Part shown: piece by piece, positions 1 through 4,395 of the stretch
Numbering within the stretch: the first letter of the stretch is position 1
Layout of the letters: each line of letters begins with the position of its first letter
Assembly: GCA_947462175.1 (NCBI GenBank)
Contig: CANHOE010000160.1
Coordinates: 1-6,421 of the forward strand
Reading direction: 5' to 3'
DNA: 6,421 bases
From: Burkholderiales bacterium
GTDB taxonomy: Bacteria; Pseudomonadota; Gammaproteobacteria; Burkholderiales; Burkholderiaceae_C
Position numbers and translations under genes: made by a program
Notes under the pieces: generated by a model
Seen by the model: the letters and a program-made list of their open reading frames with translations, nothing else
Databases searched by the model: none
Told to the model about the DNA's origin: nothing

Positions 1-1276
1 CCACCGTGGGTGCCACCGGGCCGGCGATCACATCGCATTCGGTGAAGCAGTGCTGAAAATCGTCAGCGATCATGCGGCGCAGCTTCTGTGCTTGCAGGTA
101 GTAGGCGTCGTAGTAGCCATGGCTCAGCACATAGCTGCCGATCATGATGCGGCGCTTGACCTCGTCACCGAAACCTTCGGCGCGCGTCTTCTTGTACATG
201 TCGAGCAGGTCGGTGTAGTTCGCTGCGCGATGACCGAATTTCACGCCGTCGAATCGGTTCAGGTTCGAGCTGGCTTCGGCGGGCGCGATGATGTAGTAAA
301 CCGGGATCGACAGTTCGGTGCGCGGCAGGCTGACCTCGACCAGCGTGGCACCCAGCTTCTCTAATTCGACCAGCGCGGCGCGCACTGCGCCATCGACCTC
401 CGAGGCCAGGGCGGCGGGGAAGAATTCCTTGGGCAGGCCGATGCGCAGGCCTTTCAGTGGTTGCGCGGCGGTGGCCTCGGCGCGGGGTGTGCGCATCGCG
501 GCGGCGTAATCCTGCGGCGGCCGCTGCGCGCTGGTCGCGTCGCGTTCGTCGAAGCCGCTCATCGCGCCGAGCAGCAAGGCGCAGTCTTCGGCTGATCGCG
601 CCATCGGCCCAGCCTGGTCGAGGCTGGAGGCGAAGGCGATCATGCCGAAGCGTGAACAGACGCCGTAGGTCGGCTTGATGCCAGTGATGCCCGAAAAACT
701 GGCCGGCTGGCGGATCGAGCCGCCGGTGTCGGTGCCAGTGGCGGCCGGCACGAGGCGAGCGGCCACCGCAGCGGCAGAGCCACCCGAAGAGCCGCCGGGC
801 ACCCGGCTGAGATCCCACGGATTTTTCACCGCACCGTAGGCCGAGTTCTCGTTGCCCGAGCCCATCGCAAACTCGTCGCAGTTCAGCTTGCCCAGCGTCA
901 CCATGCCAGCGCCTGGCGCCAAGCCGGGTTCACCACCACCAAGGCGCGAGACCACCGTGGCGTCGAACGGGCTGCGGTAGCCCGCCAGCATCTTCGAAGC
1001 CGCAGTGGTCGGCAGGTCACGGGTGACGAAGATGTCCTTGTGCGCCAGCGGAACGCCGAGCAGTGGCTGGGAGCTTTCGGTTTGCGCACGGCGCGCGTCC
1101 GCACTCCGAGCCTGCGCCAGTGCGGCGTCGGCATCGACACACAGCCAGGCGCCCAGGTGCTCGTGAGCGGCGATTCGGGTCAGCAAGTGGCCGGTGACTT
1201 CGACGCTCGACACCTGCTTCTCAGCCAGCGCACGCGCCAGATCGGCCACGCCCAGATCATGCAAGGCGGCGCTCAT
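1..1276 (-). CDS. gatA: Aspartyl/glutamyl-tRNA amidotransferase subunit A, 3'-truncated by window edge
   Basis: This is the catalytic amidase subunit of cytoplasmic GatCAB. It hydrolyses glutamine and passes the ammonia to GatB, which amidates misacylated Glu-tRNA(Gln) or Asp-tRNA(Asn). The frame is open from ATG 1276 to the window edge: 425 codons, against a usual length of about 485-500. The amidase-signature core is complete. Lys80 lies in AHKDIF, the Gly/Ser-rich motif PGGSSGGSAAA gives the cis-Ser163, and TGTDTGGSIRQPA gives the nucleophile Ser187; the 24-residue Ser-Ser spacing is the family norm. Later family blocks are also present, such as GIKPTYGVCSRFGMIAFASS and FDGVKFGHRA near residues 340-350. 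The ATG overlaps the gatC stop (ATGA), implying translational coupling, and a weak GGTGG precedes it. gatB is expected beyond position 1. Whether it serves Gln, Asn or both depends on which synthetases the genome lacks. The identity is secure. Confidence 0.98.
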   Translation of the reverse strand, partial: MSAALHDLGVADLARALAEKQVSSVEVTGHLLTRIAAHEHLGAWLCVDADAALAQARSADARRAQTESSQPLLGVPLAHKDIFVTRDLPTTAASKMLAGYRSPFDATVVSRLGGGEPGLAPGAGMVTLGKLNCDEFAMGSGNENSAYGAVKNPWDLSRVPGGSSGGSAAAVAARLVPAATGTDTGGSIRQPASFSGITGIKPTYGVCSRFGMIAFASSLDQAGPMARSAEDCALLLGAMSGFDERDATSAQRPPQDYAAAMRTPRAEATAAQPLKGLRIGLPKEFFPAALASEVDGAVRAALVELEKLGATLVEVSLPRTELSIPVYYIIAPAEASSNLNRFDGVKFGHRAANYTDLLDMYKKTRAEGFGDEVKRRIMIGSYVLSHGYYDAYYLQAQKLRRMIADDFQHCFTECDVIAGPVAPTV

Positions 1277-1572
1277 TCGACCACCCGCGGCACGAGGAAG
1301 AGACCGTCTTCGATCGCCGGCGCGCTGCGCTGGTTGAGTTCCCGTTGGTCGGTCTCGGTGACCACGTCGTCGCGCAGCCGCAGGCTGACTTCGCTGACCG
1401 CCGACAGCGGCGTGTACAGCGGTTCCACGCCGGTGGTGTCGACGGCACTCATCTGCTCCACGATGGAGAAGAAGGCATTGAGCTGCGTCAGCATGGCCGC
1501 TTGTTCGGTGGGCTGCAGCGCCAGCCGCGCGAGGTGCGCGATGCGGCCGACGTCATCCGGGGTCAAAGGCAT
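1273..1572 (-). CDS. gatC: Aspartyl/glutamyl-tRNA amidotransferase subunit C
   Basis: This small non-catalytic subunit wraps around the GatA-GatB interface and stabilises the complex. The protein is 99 residues, the usual GatC length. It starts MPLTPDDVGRIAHLARLAL, the typical N-terminal helix with its HLARLAL pattern. A central segment follows (FFSIVEQMSAVDTTGVEPLY, residues 34-53), then LRDDVVTE at 66-73 and the family-typical end APAIEDGLFLVPRVVE. An in-frame ATG at 1623 would add 17 residues, but that extension (MDPGSPPAATP...) is unlike GatC, so I chose ATG 1572. No clear Shine-Dalgarno sequence precedes it. It is the first gene of the minus-strand operon, and its TGA overlaps the gatA ATG by 4 bases. 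Confidence 0.96.
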   Translation of the reverse strand: MPLTPDDVGRIAHLARLALQPTEQAAMLTQLNAFFSIVEQMSAVDTTGVEPLYTPLSAVSEVSLRLRDDVVTETDQRELNQRSAPAIEDGLFLVPRVVE

Positions 1573-1628
1573 GGGAATTTCGGTTCGGTGAGGGGTTGCG
1601 GCGGGTGGTGAACCCGGGTCCATCGGGT

Positions 1629-1649
1629 ATTATCTGCGTTGGTTGTCAA
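1629..1649 (-). promoter_or_regulatory. Possible promoter elements for gatCA (poorly spaced)
   Basis: On the minus strand, 1649-1644 reads TTGACA, a perfect sigma-70 -35 hexamer, and 1634-1629 reads GATAAT, a good -10 hexamer. The gap between them is only 9 bases, whereas about 17 is needed, so they cannot pair as one standard promoter. GATAAT could be the -10 element with a weak -35 further upstream, giving a gatC leader of roughly 50 bases. Alternatively, TTGACA may be part of the inverted repeat and have no promoter role. This is the only AT-richer patch in the gatC-proximal half of the region, which is why I list it. The call is tentative. Confidence 0.25.
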
Positions 1650-1651
1650 CC
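1641..1651. promoter_or_regulatory. Inverted repeat GGTTG-T-CAACC, candidate operator
   Basis: The sequence GGTTGTCAACC is a perfect 5-base inverted repeat around a single T. It overlaps the TTGACA hexamer read on the minus strand. An 11-base dyad next to promoter-like sequence is a common form for a repressor or activator site, but I recognise no specific regulator consensus. A dyad of this size can also arise by chance. Confidence 0.2.
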
Positions 1652-1793
1652 CATCGGACGCACAGCCCATGTCGTCTTCAGCGGGCGCGTCGCCTGATCG
1701 GTACCAAGGTAGCAGGCCGTCGATGTGGCGGGCTTGGAAGCTCGCAGGTCGCGCTGGTCGTGACACCCGTTTCGTCCCTTTTTCTCCCCCCTC

Positions 1794-1805
1794 ATTCCAT
1801 GGAAT
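1794..1805. repeat. Perfect 12-base palindrome ATTCCATGGAAT
   Basis: ATTCCA and TGGAAT form a gapless perfect palindrome 63 bases before the mreB start, immediately after a run of 19 pyrimidines. The flanking bases do not extend the symmetry. It could be a protein-binding dyad in the mreB control region; with no loop it is a poor RNA hairpin. About one such palindrome is expected by chance in a window this size, so only its position gives it weight. Confidence 0.3.
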
Positions 1806-1821
1806 CGTCGGGTTCGAGCGA

Positions 1822-1844
1822 GGCGCTCCTTCGCTGTGGGCGCC
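1822..1844 (+). promoter_or_regulatory. Possible hairpin in the mreB leader
   Basis: GGCGCTC (1822-1828) can pair with GGGCGCC (1838-1844) to give a 7-bp stem with one G-U pair and a 9-base loop. It ends 24 bases before the mreB ATG. No T-run follows, so it is not an intrinsic terminator. If transcribed it would lie just upstream of the ribosome footprint and could influence mreB translation. GC-rich DNA often forms such stems by chance. Confidence 0.2.
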
Positions 1845-1868
1845 GGCCCTGAGCACCGCAAACACACT

Positions 1869-2912
1869 ATGTTCGGATCCTTTCGTCGCTATTTCTCGAC
1901 GGACCTGGCCATTGACCTCGGCACCGCGAATACGCTGATCTATGTCCGGGGCAAGGGCATCGTGCTCGACGAGCCTTCTGTCGTGGCCATTCGCCACGAG
2001 GGTGGGCCGAACGGCAAGAAGACCATCCAGGCGGTTGGCTCCGAGGCCAAGGCGATGCTGGGCAAGGTGCCTGGCAACATCGAAGCCATTCGGCCGATGA
2101 AGGACGGCGTGATCGCCGACTTCACCGTCACCGAGCAGATGCTCAAGCAGTTCATCAAGATGGTCCACCCGCGCTCGGTACTTCGTCCCAGCCCGCGCAT
2201 CATCATTTGCGTGCCCTGCGGCTCGACCCAGGTCGAGCGCCGCGCGATCCGTGAATCGGCACTGAACGCCGGCGCCAGTCAGGTCTACCTGATCGAGGAG
2301 CCGATGGCCGCCGCGATCGGCGCGGGCCTGCCGGTGTCGGAAGCATCGGGCTCGATGGTGGTGGACATTGGCGGCGGCACCACCGAGGTGGGCGTCATCA
2401 GCCTGGGCGGCATGGTCTACAAGGGCAGCATCCGCGTCGGTGGCGACAAGTTCGACGAAGCCATCATCAACTACATCCGCCGCAACTACGGCATGCTGAT
2501 CGGCGAGCCTACCGCCGAGGCGATCAAGAAGAACATCGGCAGCGCCTTCCCTGGCTCTGAAGTGAAAGAGATCGAGGTAAAAGGCCGCAACCTGAGCGAA
2601 GGCGTGCCGCGTAGCTTCACCATCAGCAGCAATGAAATCCTCGAGGCCTTGACCGATCCGCTGAACCAGATGGTCTCGGCAGTCAAGAACGCGCTGGAGC
2701 AGACCCCGCCCGAGTTGGGCGCCGACATTGCCGAGCGCGGCATGATGCTCACAGGCGGCGGCGCTTTGCTGCGCGACCTGGACCGCCTGCTTGCCGAGGA
2801 AACCGGCCTGCCTGTGCTGGTTGCCGAAGATCCGTTGACCTGCGTGGTGCGCGGTTGCGGCATGGCCCTCGAGCACATGGAGCGCCTCGGCTCGATCTTC
2901 ACGTCAGAGTGA
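1869..2912 (+). CDS. mreB: Rod shape-determining actin homologue MreB
   Basis: MreB polymerises on the inner face of the cytoplasmic membrane and orients the elongasome that builds lateral peptidoglycan. The 347-residue product has the usual length. The actin-fold nucleotide motifs are all present: phosphate-1 DLGTANT at 16-22, the connecting block LIEEPMAAAIG at 141-151, phosphate-2 DIGGGTTEVGV at 166-176 and the adenosine motif LTGGGALLRD at 294-303. The N terminus MFGSFRRYFS is a short basic/aromatic helix of the kind that anchors proteobacterial MreB to membrane. An in-frame GTG at 1836 would add 11 residues ahead of that conserved start, so I chose ATG 1869. No good Shine-Dalgarno sequence precedes it; only a GAG lies 15 bases upstream. 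It is the first gene of the operon, with mreC one base after the stop. Identity is certain, and nothing in the protein departs from the family. Confidence 0.99.
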   Translation: MFGSFRRYFSTDLAIDLGTANTLIYVRGKGIVLDEPSVVAIRHEGGPNGKKTIQAVGSEAKAMLGKVPGNIEAIRPMKDGVIADFTVTEQMLKQFIKMVHPRSVLRPSPRIIICVPCGSTQVERRAIRESALNAGASQVYLIEEPMAAAIGAGLPVSEASGSMVVDIGGGTTEVGVISLGGMVYKGSIRVGGDKFDEAIINYIRRNYGMLIGEPTAEAIKKNIGSAFPGSEVKEIEVKGRNLSEGVPRSFTISSNEILEALTDPLNQMVSAVKNALEQTPPELGADIAERGMMLTGGGALLRDLDRLLAEETGLPVLVAEDPLTCVVRGCGMALEHMERLGSIFTSE

Positions 2913-2913
2913 C

Positions 2914-3864
2914 ATGCTTCTAGGCTCCATCGATCGAACGCCGCCGCCGTTCTTTCGCCAGGGCCTGTCGGCGCTCACCAAACTGGCGCTGTGCTCGGCG
3001 CTCGCGGTGTTCCTGATGGTCGCCGACGTTCGATTCAAGCTGACCCAGCCGCTTCGTGCCCTGCTTGCCACCGCGTTGCATCCGGTGCAGCGCAGTTTGC
3101 TGGCACCGGTCGATGGGGTCGAATCTGCCCTTCAGTACGCGGCCGGACTGGAAGCTGCGATCGCCAATGAATCTGCCGCCCGTCGGGCGCTGGCCGGCCA
3201 GGCGTTGCGCGTGAACCAGATCGATCAGTTGCAGACGGAGAACGCACGACTGCGCGCGCTGCTCGACGTGCGAAGCGGCCTGCAGGTGCGATCGCAGGCA
3301 GCCGAAGTGCTCTATGAATCGACCGATCCGTATTCCCGCAAGCTGGTGGTCGACAAGGGGCTGGCGCAAGGCATTGCGGGGGGCTCGCCAGTGCTCAGCG
3401 AAGCCGGGGTGATCGGCCAGGTGACGCGGGTCTATCCGCTGTCGTCCGAGGTGACGCTGCTGACCGACAAGGACGCGGCGGTGCCGGTGCTGAACGCCCG
3501 CACGCAGGCGCGAGGCGCTGCCTATGGATTGGCCACGGGCGATGCGCTTGAGCTCCGCTTCATGGCCGGCAATGCCGATGTGCAGGTGGGCGACCTGCTG
3601 CAGACCTCGGGGGTCGATGGCGTCTACCCTCCGGGCTTACCGGTGGCCAAGGTGATGAGCATTGATCGCACGGCCGATTCCGGCTTTGCCAAGATTGTTC
3701 TGGCGCCGGCGGCGCCCGCGGGCGCGGTGCGCCATGTGCTGGTGCTGGAGCCCATTGGCTTGCAATTACCGCCACACCCTGAATCCATGGACGCCGCGGC
3801 ACCGGTTTCTGCGCCGGCCTCTGCCGCCTCGGCCAGCCACGACAAGAAAGCGGCACGCCGATGA
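2914..3864 (+). CDS. mreC: Rod shape-determining protein MreC
   Basis: MreC is a bitopic inner-membrane protein whose periplasmic part binds and activates PBP2. The product has 316 residues. A short cytoplasmic N terminus precedes one transmembrane helix at about 21-38 (LTKLALCSALAVFLMVA). A helical/coiled-coil region at about 68-118, rich in Ala, Glu and Leu, includes QIDQLQTENARLRALL. The double beta-barrel domain spans about 120-280, with family landmarks STDPYSRKLVVDKG (136-149), GVIGQVTRV (165-173), LLTDKDAAVPV (182-192) and VDGVYPPGLPVAKV (234-247). The last 30 or so residues are an Ala/Pro/Ser-rich, probably disordered tail ending in basic KKAARR. The start lies one base after the mreB stop, and an AGAG four bases upstream is a weak ribosome site, so translation is probably coupled. 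The TGA overlaps the mreD ATG. Confidence 0.98.
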   Translation: MLLGSIDRTPPPFFRQGLSALTKLALCSALAVFLMVADVRFKLTQPLRALLATALHPVQRSLLAPVDGVESALQYAAGLEAAIANESAARRALAGQALRVNQIDQLQTENARLRALLDVRSGLQVRSQAAEVLYESTDPYSRKLVVDKGLAQGIAGGSPVLSEAGVIGQVTRVYPLSSEVTLLTDKDAAVPVLNARTQARGAAYGLATGDALELRFMAGNADVQVGDLLQTSGVDGVYPPGLPVAKVMSIDRTADSGFAKIVLAPAAPAGAVRHVLVLEPIGLQLPPHPESMDAAAPVSAPASAASASHDKKAARR

Positions 3865-4382
3865 TCTTGCCGCGCCGCACCGATCAGCTTTTGCTGCCCG
3901 TCAACCCGCTTTTCCTGTGGTTCACGCTGCTCTGTGCGTTGGCCATCAACCTGGTGCCGCTGGGCCGCCATCCGGCGGCTCCTGATGCGCTGGCGCTGGT
4001 GCTGGTGTTCTGGAACGTGCACCAGACGCGTCGGGTCGGGGTCGGCGTCGCGTTCTTGTTCGGCTTGTTGATGGACGTGCACGCCGGCGCGCTGCTGGGC
4101 CAGCATGCACTGGCCTACACGCTGCTGGCTTACGCAGCCACGTCCATTCACCGCCGATTGTTGTGGTTTGACCTGCCATCCCAGGCGCTGCAGATCCTGC
4201 CGCTGTTCCTCGCGGCGCACCTGGTGTCATTCGCAGTGCGGATGATCGCCGGCGGCATGTTGCCTGGATGGCAGGCGCTGTTGGCGCCGGTCTTCGAGGC
4301 GCTGCTTTGGCCGCTCGCGACCTGGCTGCTATTGGCCCCGCAGCGCCGCGCCCCCGACCGCGACCAGAACCGACCGTTGTGA
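3861..4382 (+). CDS. mreD: Rod shape-determining membrane protein MreD
   Basis: MreD is a small polytopic inner-membrane protein that works with MreC in the elongasome and modulates PBP2 activation. The product has 173 residues, within the family range. I see about six hydrophobic segments at roughly 15-34, 40-55, 61-78, 82-96, 108-127 and 138-158. The most diagnostic block is GLLMDVHAGALLGQHAL (68-84), the conserved MreD loop and helix start. WFTLLCALAINLVP near the N terminus and PDALALVLVFWNVH are also typical. The tail after residue 160 is short, charged and Arg-rich. The ATG overlaps the mreC stop (ATGA), so translation is very likely coupled; a purine-rich AAGAAAG ends 10 bases upstream. 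The sequence is less conserved than MreB, as is normal for MreD, and position supports the call. Confidence 0.96.
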   Translation: MILPRRTDQLLLPVNPLFLWFTLLCALAINLVPLGRHPAAPDALALVLVFWNVHQTRRVGVGVAFLFGLLMDVHAGALLGQHALAYTLLAYAATSIHRRLLWFDLPSQALQILPLFLAAHLVSFAVRMIAGGMLPGWQALLAPVFEALLWPLATWLLLAPQRRAPDRDQNRPL

Positions 4383-4395
4383 GCGCGGCGTCGAG

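Larger units (their letters stand above)
1573..1868. other. Divergent intergenic region between gatC and mreB
   Basis: This stretch separates the two divergent operons and holds no coding frame with recognisable protein content. It must contain the 5' leaders and probably the promoters for both sides. Visible structure, from left to right, is a small ACCCGGGT palindrome (1612-1619), an AT-richer patch with TTGACA on the minus strand (1628-1649) inside an inverted repeat, an uninterrupted pyrimidine run (1775-1793), a perfect palindrome (1794-1805) and a possible hairpin (1822-1844). I could not identify a convincing sigma-70 promoter with correct spacing for mreB. The open frames crossing this region on both strands look like by-products of high GC content. 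Confidence 0.8.

Noticed and set aside
165..818. 217-codon minus-strand frame, and other frames overlapping gatA
   Set aside because: The gatA frame reads continuously through here with all catalytic motifs. The alternative gives an Arg-rich, low-complexity product typical of a shifted frame in GC-rich DNA.
1257..1276. Possible frameshift in gatA, because no single long listed frame covers it
   Set aside because: I translated 1276 down to 1 by hand and found one uninterrupted frame. It is simply open at the window edge.
1692..1717. GCCTG...CAGGC inverted repeat with KpnI-like GGTACC between
   Set aside because: The stem is only 5 bp with a 16-base loop and poor internal pairing. It is not followed by a T-run and is within chance for this composition.
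1639..1938. Plus-strand open frames across the intergenic region, up to 99 codons
   Set aside because: They run into the start of mreB in a different frame, and the translations are Arg/Ser/Pro-rich with no conserved content. I found no evidence for a small gene here.
1563..2876. 437-codon open frame on the minus strand, antisense to nearly all of mreB
   Set aside because: It lies opposite a near-invariant gene, and its predicted protein (rich in His, Ala, Asp and Arg, no recognisable domain) is what mreB codon bias produces on the reverse strand. It also runs into gatC in another frame. Length alone does not support it.
3624..4220. 198-codon minus-strand frame opposite the mreC/mreD junction
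   Set aside because: The product is Gln/Arg-rich without domain features, and the plus strand here encodes recognisable MreC and MreD.
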